64,000 nt of DNA from Sphaerolaimus hirsutus (taxonomy: Eukaryota > Nematoda > Chromadorea > Monhysterida > Sphaerolaimidae): positions 9,251,832 through 9,315,831 of the forward strand of contig OZ038458.1 of the NCBI GenBank assembly GCA_964036195.1, given 5' to 3'. A model generated the notes under the pieces. The model was not told the origin of the DNA and did not search any database. It saw only the letters and a program-made list of their open reading frames with translations. Positions 1 through 10,500 of the stretch are shown in pieces. The position numbers and the translations under genes are program-made. Position 1 is the first letter of the stretch. Every line of letters begins with the position of its first letter.

Positions 1-71
1 TTCATATGCGATGTCAACTAGCGTGCGTGGGCTTATTATTGCGTGATAATTGAATCTTTACAATGTCGTAG

Positions 72-3000
72 AATCTTAATAACCCCGTGCACGAGTGGCT
101 GGTGAGCCCCGACGGCCGCTACGTTGCTTTTGCCACTGGCGACAGAAAGGTTAGCTCAGTGGGCGGGCGCGTGACTTTTTTTATTTGGTCGATTTCCATT
201 TGACCTTACAGAAGGATTTGTCTACCAACAAATTCGTGAGTCTTCAGTGAATGGATACATACATTTACGTATGATATGTAGCATTGTCGCTTTACCTAAA
301 TACCGGACCGTTGCATTGTTTTTTAGTATATACCTATTTACTTAGAACACAAGCAGAGTAGGTGGCGCACATCCATGTTGCAATTTGTAGCAACTGAATG
401 GGCTTTTCTCGCTTATATTACAGTACATTTATTATAGTAATAAGTGGTCGCTGCAAGACAATATAATTCCCTTGTAAGAAAACTGCATCGTAGCATCCCG
501 CGATCGCCCCAATGCACGCTTCCATTTTAATAGACCATGCACCCCTCCTCATACTGTCTTTCTATCGCATCGCCATTTTAGATTAGCCAGAACACGGTAC
601 CATTTAAATAGAACATAAAACTTGCACGTATAGAGCTTGGCTACGCTCAAAAACATGCCACAACTTACTTTCTCATCAAAAATGACAATCCCTCCCATTT
701 TACTCGCAGCGCTGGGTGCATGACCCGCAACAGCCCACCTACCGGATTTTGGACGTCCAAGCCAGGTTTTTATCAAACACATGTTTGAGTGTTTTTTAAA
801 TGAAAAACTTTTAGAATTTCTGGAGAAAAAAATTGATTTTCAAATCTTTTTTTGTTGAAGCAAAATTCGAAGTATCGTTTGCCATCAATACACACAACTA
901 CCCATGCAAATATCTACATGAACATAAACCTTAAAACGTCACCCCCTAATAGAACGTACGAGGCAGTGGGCCCGCCGGTGGCGCCGCGCAGCCACGAGCA
1001 GCAGGCGATTCACGCGGCCGCAGCCAAAATCCAATACTTTGCCTGGAGCTCAGAGCCCGGCGCCACTGACTTTGCATTCGTTTTCGAGGGAAATGTCTGG
1101 TATCAGTCTTCGCCGTATTCAGAGGCGGCCGAAATCACCCACGGCAGGGAGAAGTTTGTGTATTATGGGACTACCGATTGGATGTATGAAGGTGGGCGGT
1201 GTTTACACTTTTATTTACTTCCCGTGCATGAAAATTGAGTTTCAACACTTGTGATTTTCGTCTGGGGAACTTCATCCCTCACTGGGAAGTAGTGTCTGGG
1301 AATTGGCTGAAGTCCAGGGAAATGAAAATTTGTGTGTGCAAATGCCAGTGGTGCCTCGCTCGCGGCAACCCTGAGTGCTTTCACCGAACATCTTTTTGAA
1401 CGAAAAATGGAACATTTGTTCAGACAATTGTTCACATTGATCGATATACATTTGTTGATCATTCTCAAAATCGGTGAAAATCAAAAGAATTTTACAGCGG
1501 AAATCTTTGGCAAGGGGGAACCGGCGCTGTGGTGGTCGCCCGACGGGAGGCAGTTGGCCTTCGCAGGGTTCGACGACCGAGAAGTTCCCAGGGCTAAAAT
1601 GTCTTACTACGGGACAGCCGAACCGTACCCAGATATCGATGAAATACCCGACCCAAAGGTAATTGAAAAATTGACTTACCGTATTTCCTCGAAATACACC
1701 CCCCCCCAGGGTCAGTTTTCCGTAAGCTTAAATTGACCTGGGGGTACTTCAAGGGCGGCGAATTCTAGGGTGAGAGTAATTCGAGGAAATACGGTATTTA
1801 TAAATAAATCATTTCGTCAGTTCTAAAAATAAAATATTGTCCATTTTACTTTTTTTAGCCGGGCTTCCAGCTGCCAAAAGTGAGTCTGTACATCTGGCGC
1901 AAGCCGTCAAACACGACCCAGCGAATTCTGCCTCCCGTGGAAGTTGAGAAATTGATGTGAGTGTAGTGTTCGTGTATGAACCCGTCTATTTTTTTTCAAA
2001 TCAGTGTGAATGATATCGGGGCACGTATATAAACTTGGCCCACGTCCAAGTTAGCTGCTGCGCATTACACGAACGAAAGTGAAAAGAATGTTCAAAATCG
2101 CTAAACTTATCTCATTTTTGCTTTTTTCCACCTTCATAATCGTGATTCTCCTTTAATACATCTATATTTTGTGCGATTTAAATTTTTTTTGGCATTTTTG
2201 CCCGGCGGCCAAGTTTATAAGCGTCCCCGTGCGTACGCGGCAACAACGGATATGTATCCTACGGCAGTGAATTCTACCTGCTGTCTGCGAGCTGGCTGCG
2301 CGGCTCAGTGGCGCCGGCGACTGGCGACACTTTCGACCAGGTGCTCGTGGCCGTGTGGACCAACCGGGCGCAGAACGTTACTTACACGTCGTTCTGCGCT
2401 CACGCCACTGAGAGATGTGTGCTGGTTGGTCAGAGTGGAGTTTTTGCGGTTGACAAACTTGTTAGATGATGATTGATCGAGTGGTATACTTTGCAGCTGA
2501 CCGCATGTTATGCACTTTTCTGAAGGAAACATCACATCATGACGTCATCGTTAATAAAATAAAATAAATACAAAAATTCCGGGAAATGTTTGTCGCCACC
2601 AGTGCGTGACTCCGCCTTTTTCTTTTTTAAACATAGTTTTTTGTGAACGTGCGTGCATAAGAATCCTGCTCGCGTGTTATCGACTAAGACACAAATAATT
2701 TTTAACGTTTACTTTCTGGCACCATGTAACGTCAGAATTACGTGCAACGTTACTTCGTGAACGGGCTGCACGGCTGGGCGACCGCGTCCAGCAGTCGCAC
2801 GTGGCTGGCGGCGGGCAGCGGCGGCGGCTATTTCGCCCTGCTCCCCGAGGTGCACGGCCACAACGTGTTCACGCACGTGGCGCGCGTCGCCCTGCCCGCG
2901 CCCCTGCACGACGTGTTCAGCCATTTCGACATTGTCAGAATAGACGCGAGAAAACAGTTCGCCAAAGGCGGCCGGGCCGCTTTCTGGCCCACTGGACGTT

Positions 3001-5869
3001 ACGATGTGCTGGATATCGTAGGGTTTAGGGATGGTAAAGTGTGCGTTTGTTCGTTTCACATCTACATACAAGTGGATATCATCCACATCAAAGAAAAAAT
3101 GCCGCAGCTATTATATCGCCGCTGCGCCGTCGCCGTGGCACCGACACCTTTACTGGGCGGACGGCGACAAGTCTGGCTGCGTCACATGCACTTTGGTGCC
3201 GTCCGACTGCAGCAACGTGCATGTGCACATGGGCGACGGCGGTTCGAGAGGATATTATGTGCTGAAGTGCTTGGGTCCGGGGGTGCCGAAAGCATGGCTG
3301 AGAAGTATGGATGATGACAAATTTTGTGGGTTTTCTCTTCTGGTTGACTTTAACGTCTCATATTTTTATGTGGATCGTTTTTCTGCGCAGCGCTGCAACT
3401 GGAAGAAAATGGGCACTTGGAGGAACACCTGAAAAAACTTGAAGGGCCAACAGAGGTGACCGAACGAGTTAAGATGACAAACGGTCGCGGTATGTTGCGT
3501 ACAAATTTGTATTGGGTAAATGTGTATTGCTGTTAATGTAATTCTGCGCCTACAAACTTCCACATAGGTATTCTGTTGTAAATATTGTCTTGTAGTTATG
3601 TGTACAATGCACCTCCAAAGGCTAGTTCTTCTGGTACAAAAATCCTACCCTGTCAAAAACCATGATTTTATATTGACCCGTATTAGACCGATTTTAAAAA
3701 TTCTCGTAAGCTGAACGTGAAAGTTTGAAATGCCACGTCCAAGTTACAACAAAATCCGCCACTCCGCACAAATGTACAGAATTAGGCTGTGCTCCTACAT
3801 GTATTTACGCCCCGCCCCATAGTATAAATCCGTCGCAGAAGTGGCAGTCCGTCTGATCATCCCGCCCGATCTGGAGACGGATCTGTTCACGCCCAAAGAA
3901 GTCGTGCCGCTGGTGGTCAAGGCGTACGCCGGGCCGGACACGCAGCAAGTGCTCGACACCTTCCGTGGACTCAGCTTCGAGCACTACCTGGCTGCCAGAC
4001 GGAGATATGTCATCGCTATGGTGAGAACGCGCGTTGGGATGCCGGTTCCCGTTGATGCGTGAGGATATTCGTGACCATAAACATTGAAACTGCTCTGGCA
4101 ATCTGTTTCAGATCATAGGCGCCGCGCACACTAGTAAATACACCGCCGAAACTTGGAAAACAAATAAATTTGTTTTGAACACATTTGAGTTACCACAATT
4201 TGGGACAGACACATGAGTCTGTCAACTACTGTTAACGGCGATCAGAAATCATTTATTCTGGTAAACTGAAATGTGTTCAAAACAGATTTATGAGTTTCCC
4301 AAATTTCGATGGTGTCCTAGTGTGCTTAGCCGCATACTGCAAATCCTCGAGTAAGTCCCCCCTCGAATACCCCCCCCCCTTGAATAACTCCCCCTGAAAA
4401 ACTTCTGCCAAAAAATAATTCCCATGGGGACTTATTCGAGGATTTTAGGGTAGTTCTTTTTAAAGAGATGATCATGGCAGGTGCCAGAGAAAAAAGTCGA
4501 ACAGTAACTTCCGCGCAACCAGATTTCCACAACCCGCAGATCGACGGCGTGGGCAGCGCGCACTACGGCTGGGCGACGAGCGCGGCGGTGCGCGGCCAGC
4601 TGGCGTCCGCCGACGTGCGCGACCTGTTGGCCGTGGTGCAGCGGCTGCTGCGCACGCACCACTACCTGCACCTGGCCAAGGTGGCCGTCTGGGGATGGGT
4701 CGGTCTTTTGCAATGCACGTTTTGTCTGTTTGTTTCAATTCACATCTGGTAGATAAATGTTTGATCAAAGTACGAGGAATAAGGAAATATTCGTGATTTG
4801 TCAACTGACTGTTTAATAATTCAGTTGTCATGTTGCAAAAAAACTATCGAATTGAGGCATAAGGTCAGTTTAAAGCATAAATACTTGGAAAATGTAGTTC
4901 TTATTCATGTCTGGTGCCAGTGCTGAGCCCTGTAAAATGGAAAGTCGAGTCTTTTCTTAAGTTTTTTATTCCTGAAAATTTGACACTTTGCATAAAAATT
5001 GAGAAATGTGTATGACTTGTCGTGACAATTGACAAATTTGTATGGCATTTGTCATACGATTGACAACTTTTTATGGCATTTGTCATGACATTTGTCATGA
5101 CGTTTGACACTTGGCTTTACACTCTATAGAACCCAGGACTGGCACCACAGCCACTTATTCACTACCCGTCAACTACAGCAAATAAGCCAACCTTTTCACT
5201 TCCATTTTTGATCATCCACTCGTCAACCCCGCGCAGTCGTACGGCGGCACGGTGGCCACGGCGGCGGCGCAGATGAGCGCCGGCGGCACGTTTCGGTGCG
5301 CCGCGGCCATCGCTCCCATAGCCGACATGCGGCTGCACGCGGCCGCCTACTCTGAGCGGTACATGGGCTTGCTGAACGACAACCCGGTGGGCTACGCCAC
5401 CACCAGCTTGGTGAGGAACGTGACCGGCTTCGCCAACGTGCGCTATTTGCTCGCCCACGGCACCGCAGACAGTGAGTGAAGTATTGTGTGGAATTATTTA
5501 TATTTTATTATTTATATATTTATATTATTTATATTATTTATATTATTTATATTTATTTATATTTTAATTATTTATATTTCCAGCGAGCGTACATTTTATG
5601 CACACACTTCTGCTGGCCAGAGAGCTGACTCGCGCGACTATTGACTTTAGGTTGATGGTGGGTTACATTTAGATTTTTATTTTACACTTTCAACAACGAA
5701 ATAGTGGAAAAATATTTTTATCACATTGCAGGTCTATCCAAACGAGCACCACTCCCTGCTGAATTCACAAGAGCACATTTACACGAGTTTGGACAATTTT
5801 TTCATCGACTGCTTCCATCTCAATCCAATTGTTCCAGCCAAGGTGAAACGTATTAATTATCGTCCCTAG
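72..5869 (+). CDS. Dipeptidyl-peptidase IV-like serine protease (S9B), 3' part, 13 exons
   Basis: Members of this family are type II membrane or secreted enzymes that remove N-terminal dipeptides. Exons by GT/AG and phase: 72-149, 861-1191, 1498-1658, 1859-1956, 2268-2424, 2736-3033, 3108-3304, 3391-3489, 3839-4020, 4540-4698, 5237-5471, 5584-5657, 5732-5869 (TAG). Exons 1-8 give the beta-propeller (WLVSPDGRY, TTDWMYE, ALWWSPDGRQLAF, GPGVPKAWL). Exons 9-13 give the alpha/beta-hydrolase (RLIIPPDL, VVKAYAGPD, WGW|SYGG, HGTAD, NEHHSLL). The catalytic Ser, Asp and His are all present, unlike the DPP6/DPP10 pseudo-enzymes. The start and membrane anchor lie left of the window. All phases match except the 3033/3108 junction, which I could not resolve. 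A 24-base in-frame microexon at 212-235 is possible but unsupported. The last exon could instead splice at 5842 (AAG|GTGAAA). The family call is firm; individual exon ends are less so. Confidence 0.88.
861..1191 (+). CDS. DPP-like exon with the double-glutamate loop
   Basis: Part of the propeller of the DPP-IV-like gene. It starts in phase 0 after TTGAAG and ends GAA G|GTGGGC in phase 1. Spliced to 1498 it reads DWMYEAEIFG, where family members have DWVYEEEV. In human DPP4 the last two glutamates of YEEE (E205, E206) hold the free N-terminus of the substrate. Here the E205 position is Ala, encoded by a codon split across the splice junction, and the E206 position is kept. The exon start is less certain than its end. 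Confidence 0.7.
1677..1796. mobile_element. ACCGTAT-family MITE in a DPP intron
   Basis: Short TIR element, TACCGTATTTCCTCGAA at the left and the mirror image TTCGAGGAAATACGGTA at the right, with C- or G-runs inside. The same ends recur at 14105, 17052, 21911, 24641, 34524, 36475 and 36648, so this is a high-copy family. Ends inside the TA give a likely TA target. No coding capacity. Confidence 0.75.
2488..2705. repeat. Dispersed repeat copy 1 (CATCATGACGTCATCG)
   Basis: A block with TGCACTTTTCTGAAGGAAAC, then a CATGACGTCAT core, then a TTTTTCTTTTTTAAA tract and TTATCGACTAAGACA. Two more copies lie at about 22360-22560 and 35975-36235. In the other copies a GGACCGC...GCGGTCC pair near GTATAC suggests terminal inverted repeats. 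It fills the intron between DPP exons 5 and 6. Confidence 0.6.
4136..4325. mobile_element. 190-bp palindromic MITE
   Basis: Left end GCACACTAG and right end CTAGTGTGC are perfect inverted repeats, and the inner sequence (TTTGTTTTGAACACATTTGAG against its mirror) continues the dyad. It lies in the DPP intron 4021-4539. A second mirror repeat, AAATCCTCGA...TCGAGGATTT with C/G-runs, follows at 4341-4445 and resembles the ACCGTAT family inside. Confidence 0.6.
4914..5145. mobile_element. CTG-target palindromic MITE, copy a (introner family)
   Basis: Begins GTGCCAGTGCTGAGCCCTG after a CTG and ends CCCAGGACTGGCAC. The inside holds GTAAAATGG and many TTTGTCATGAC motifs on both strands. Same ends and inner motifs as the copies at 7581, 13070, 16331, 17190 and 33197. 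Here it lies within an ordinary DPP intron, not at the splice sites. The right-hand CTG duplicate is not preserved. Confidence 0.65.
5237..5471 (+). CDS. DPP-like exon with nucleophile Ser and catalytic Asp
   Basis: The exon begins TCG TAC GGC GGC right after an AG acceptor, completing the G-W-S-Y-G-G nucleophile elbow whose GW comes from the exon ending at 4698. It continues with a CAAAIAPIADM strand, SERYMGLL and ends in HGTAD, holding the catalytic Asp. The ends fit GT/AG with phase 0 in and phase 1 out. The intron before it (4699-5236) carries a copy of the CTG-target palindromic element. Confidence 0.88.
5495..5582. repeat. TATTTATAT simple repeat
   Basis: Low-complexity run of TATTTATAT units filling the short intron between DPP exons 11 and 12. 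Confidence 0.9.
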
Positions 5870-6246
5870 GTAAATATAAGTTTGATAGGTACATAAAATG
5901 TATTTACCTAGTGTCGTCTCATTGGCGTCACACACGCTGGATGTCAACTGAATTCTGTCAACTACATTTTAGCGAATTATGTGGTTTGAACTTTCCTATC
6001 TGATAGAGGATATCTAGTTAATTTTAAATCATGACACTTAATTTTCATTGTTCCTATTAACAGTGATGCTTTTAATTTTGTTGTGTTTTTAGTTGACATT
6101 GAGTTGACACGAATTTGCGATGTCAACTGGTGTGTGTGGCCCATTAGTCCGTGTTTTTTGATAGAATTAACACTGAAAATGGCACCTTGACGAGCACCTT
6201 CAGTAATACAACAGTTTTCTCGTGGATCTGTTGGACCAAGGCTCAT

Positions 6247-6418
6247 TCCGAATGTATACCCGCCCCGAATGTATACCCGCACCGAATGGAAGCATACCCG
6301 CTCCGAAGGTAAGCCCGGCCCGAAGGTAGCATCAGTTACCTTCGGGCCGGGCTTACCTTCGGAGCGGGTATGCTTCCATTCGGGGTGGGTATACATTCGG
6401 GGCGGGTTTACATTCGGA
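6247..6418. repeat. Near-perfect 170-bp hairpin
   Basis: Left arm 6247-6328 and right arm 6337-6418 are almost exact reverse complements around the loop GCATCAGT. Each arm is built of a short motif, CCGAATGTATACCCGC and variants. Probably a foldback MITE in the DNA between the DPP and CUB genes. The rest of 5870-7280 is AT-rich with nothing else I recognise. Confidence 0.8.
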
Positions 6419-7282
6419 GAGGCACAGGCTCGATCTGTTGTCGGGGAATGACTTTTTGTCAAACGAAATGTCCTGGAAATTGTAGCGTATGTGCTGTAGG
6501 TATATATTTTCAGATTTTGCACAAGATTTTCACAAGATGATGCGGGTAAATGTGATATTATAATGCCATTTCTCATTTTAATTATACTCTTTGTGGTCAT
6601 TCGAAGGTTTCATGGTTGTGTCATCCACAGCGATATCTTGCCAATGTAAAAGGTATTATTATAACAAATTACCAACGTTGAATTTACCTAAATAATTTTT
6701 TTTGTAAACACATATTGTTCTGCCTTCGATATCAAGCGCTAGTCAGGTAGCCTCGGATCTTAGCTGATTTTTTTCACAGCTGTAGGTGGGTATTCATCAC
6801 ATTGACATGATTTTATTTAGTTTTTGTACAAAAAAAACTGTATACAACTGCATCTTATCTATCAAACAGTGTTTCGGTTATTACCCTGTAAAATGCTCAA
6901 TCTCCAATAAATTTACCTATGTGTATTTACATAAATACGCTACGAGTACAATCTAAACCCTATCACATGGTGAACGAAAACGGCAAGGAAACAAACAACC
7001 CACGTGACAAAATGAGGTTGCAACATGGCAAGACAGTGATCAATTGATATATTTACATGAATGGTCAATACAGGACGTCGTCTCGCGACATGAATGATAA
7101 TGACGATAATGACGAATTGATAGAAAAGCCGTAGGCGACAAACACAGTGGTAAGTGATCAGGAAAATGACAACATCTCATCTCTCACAATTAAAGGTGAC
7201 ACTGAAGGTCGTCTCAATCACTTCACTCATCACTCGACAACGTGTGTCCTCGCGGGTACCCGGCCCGGAACCCTTGCTGCAC

Positions 7283-7533
7283 CTACGCGTTCACGTATCT
7301 GTTGACGTGCTGCTGTCGCTCGACCTGGTCGGCGGCGGCGGGCGACCGGGTCCTGGTCTGTCGCTGCGACCGGCGCGCCTTGGCCGCCTGGTGTTCCAGT
7401 TCGATGCGCCGCCGCATGTAGCGCTTGAGCAGCACGCAGCACACCACCGACACGGCCACCAGCAGCACGAGCGCCACGGCGATCAGCGCCAACGTGCGCA
7501 CCAGCGCCGACGGCTCCTCGTTGCTTGCGAGGC
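7283..7533 (-). CDS. Alternative last exon B: transmembrane helix and cytoplasmic tail
   Basis: Acceptor GCACCGCAG|GC; T+GC completes the last LDLa Cys. It encodes LASNEEPSALVRT, the membrane helix LALIAVALVLLVAVSVVCCV, the stop-transfer LLKRYMRRR and a roughly 45-residue basic/Gln-rich tail ending HVNRYVNA and TAG. A type I membrane protein results. Confidence 0.78.
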
Positions 7534-10500
7534 CTGCGGTGCGTGGCTGGGCTGGGCTGGCACGTTGGGTCAACGGCCTGGGTGCCCAGTTCTTGCAAAG
7601 TGTCAAATGTCACGCAAAGTGGTAAAATCTTGTCAAAGTACGTTTGCCATTTTACACGGCATTTTACATGACTTTTGACCATTTGCATACACTTTGCACG
7701 ACATTTGACACTTTATACTGTCTGGGAGTGGCACCTGTGAGGCAGTCTCGGGTGTCACTCCCAGACCCTGTAAAATGACATGTGTCATGTAAAAAACCCT
7801 GTAAAGTGTCATGTATATCCAAATATTATTTACTCGTATTCAAATCTTATGTTGTTGTATCCGAATCTTACATTTTGACATAAGATTTCGATACAAAAAC
7901 ATAAGATTTGGATACGATAAAATAAGATTTGGATACACATGACACTTTAAAGGGTCTTTTCAATGACATTTGACACTTTACAGGGTCTTTTACATGACAC
8001 ATGACATTTTGCAAGTTCTTTGACACTTTGCCGGGTGTTTTACAGGCTCTGGGAATGCCCCAGGTGTTCTGTATGGATACGTTTGTCGTTAACGTTGTGT
8101 TTTGGCAAAAAAATTGTCCATGCATTAATTTAGTTTTTTTTTTGTAAGAATGAAATCCAGTGGTAAACGATGAAGATTTATTGTGAATAATAACTTAAAT
8201 AGCACCTCATGAAAATCTGCTCGAGTAACGCAACTAGATTGTACCAAATTTCTTTACAGTGACACTAGGACAAAATTCAATTGGCCCGACAGATTTGTTG
8301 AGCAGTGCACAATGCCAGACAGATTCTAGTGAGTCGCAATTTCGCATTTGTAAATACATGAACAGATTGTCTGTGATGAAACACCCTCAGCTTCACCATT
8401 TCATTTTCTGGCCATTGGCGAGGATTTTTAGTTGGGTAGTTTGTATGATATGTCGGGTTTCCATGTACTCATTTCCGTTTATACGATATCACTCCCTACA
8501 GATTTTTCCGTTGGGCAGACGCGATCACGCGATCAGCTTGCCTTGACAAAAAATAAAGCTTTGGCCGATTGCCAAGAAAGCTGAAATGTTGAAATTGGGT
8601 GTCTGTCAACAAAAAATCATTAAACATGATGGAAAATGCTGCAAAAAATGTTTGGATGATGCAGACTCTTTTCAATATTGCTGGAGTCTGAAAATTGTGA
8701 CACCTCGCAAGTCGCATTTTGTTGGACATAAATTGGACATTGGACATGGACTACTCGACAAAGCTGTCGGGCCTATTGAATGCACTAACGAAGCCTAATA
8801 TTTTTCTGGCAATATCAAATTTCATTGAAGATACGATATGCTCACCAGCGGAATTAAATGGCTCGTAACTTTACTCCTTTATTTTCCTTGCCTTCTTTTG
8901 CACCCATTGTTAAAATCTGCTCATCCCTGGTGCGAAATTAAATTAACCCGACACATTTTTATGTCTGCCAACACAAGTACATTGAGTTAGGCAGCGTGTA
9001 ATGTAATGTCAGACAAACAAATCATGATGCCCGAAAAAACGTGGCGGGCTTCGTAGATTTCGTTTTTGAACGCGAAAATACACCTACCACGGGAATGGTG
9101 ATGTTGGCCAAAATACTTTTTGCGAGAGTTTTTGTTTTAATTAGCTCTTGCAGCACGTACTTAACCGCATCTTCAATGAAATCTTTCAAAAAAGGATACC
9201 TAAGTCAACCTACGGATGTTTTGGAACAAGCATTGTACAGTAAAAAGTACTGTAAGACCCCTTTCACACCTTTTTTTCTGTGACGACTCCGACAACATGA
9301 AAAAGTTCAGTAATTCAAGTAAAAAGATCCATATTCATCAGATAAAATGGCCAAGTATACATACCACCTAAGCGTATACGTACGTCAAATTGCAGATGAA
9401 TCGTGCTTGTCGTTTAAGAGTTACAGACGTTTGGAGAAAATTGCTGTTGTCGGAGTCCGACAGATGGCGACAATGGCAAATTTTTTCAGACGTCTATAAC
9501 TCTTGAACGACAAGCACGATTCATCTGCAATTTGACATACACCTAGGCGGTATGTATACTTGGCCATTTTATCTAATGAATATGGAACTTTTTGCTTGAA
9601 TTATTGAACTTTCTCATGTTGTCGGAGTCGCCACAGAAAAAAGGTGTGAAAGGGGCCTAAGGATTTAGGTACATATTTATCATTTAACATTCGATACGAA
9701 ACGTCCTTATGAAATGAATTAACATGCTCAGGAATGTTTTTCGAACAAGAGCAACCGTTTCGAAAGTTTAAAAACCCCATTGAGAAGGACAGCAAACCAC
9801 CGGCCAAGCCAAACTGCGACAACCATGAATGGTATTTTATTAATGGTAATGTATGGAAAGTCCCTAAACTACTAAATGTACTTAATCCGATATCAGTATA
9901 ACTAAACAACGTTTCAAAAGCGTTACGATCCACACATAAATACACCGTTTCCAAGACAAAAGGGAACGGGGACACAAAAAAGTGGACACAATGTGCCACA
10001 TGAACCGGTCGTCAGCCCTGTACTTTAAATTCACACGTGGACACAGCCTGCCACGTGCCGCAGCCAGCAGCCGAGCAGCGGGAGCAGCGGCAGCCAGGCA
10101 CTCATACAATGCACCCGGCTGGCCGCGTCGACGACGACCACCGGCGGGCGGGCGGACGTGGTGCCGCGGCCGGCGCCGGCGGCTGCCAGTCGGGTGCCCG
10201 CCGACGCGGTGGGGTCGTGGCCGAACCTGTCGTCGGTGCCCGCCCCCGCCGACGACGAGGACCTTTGCGACTTGGGCCCGGCACCGCTGCGCCCGTCACC
10301 TGAGAGCCGCGCGCCACATGCTCGGATGCAGTCGGGTTGACTACCTACGCGGTCTCTCACGGACAGGCGTGTCTATTTCGGCCGCGATTCATTGATCGTT
10401 TCCGCCCGTGATATAAAAATTAAACTGGAATAGTGGTAAATAGAATTTAACGATCAATTCGTCGTCAACCATTGAAGCATATGAAGCCACTACTTCTAAA

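Noticed and set aside
2222-2424. DPP exon 5 starting at 2222
   Set aside because: Phase does not match the preceding exon (1956). The acceptor at 2266-2267 gives the right phase and family-like sequence KLIEFYLLSASW.
10031-10111. Start of a new gene with signal peptide MSAWLPLLPLLGCW
   Set aside because: The frame hits a stop 24 codons on, while the larger exon 10031-10299 fits the LDLa exon in phase and completes its cysteine.
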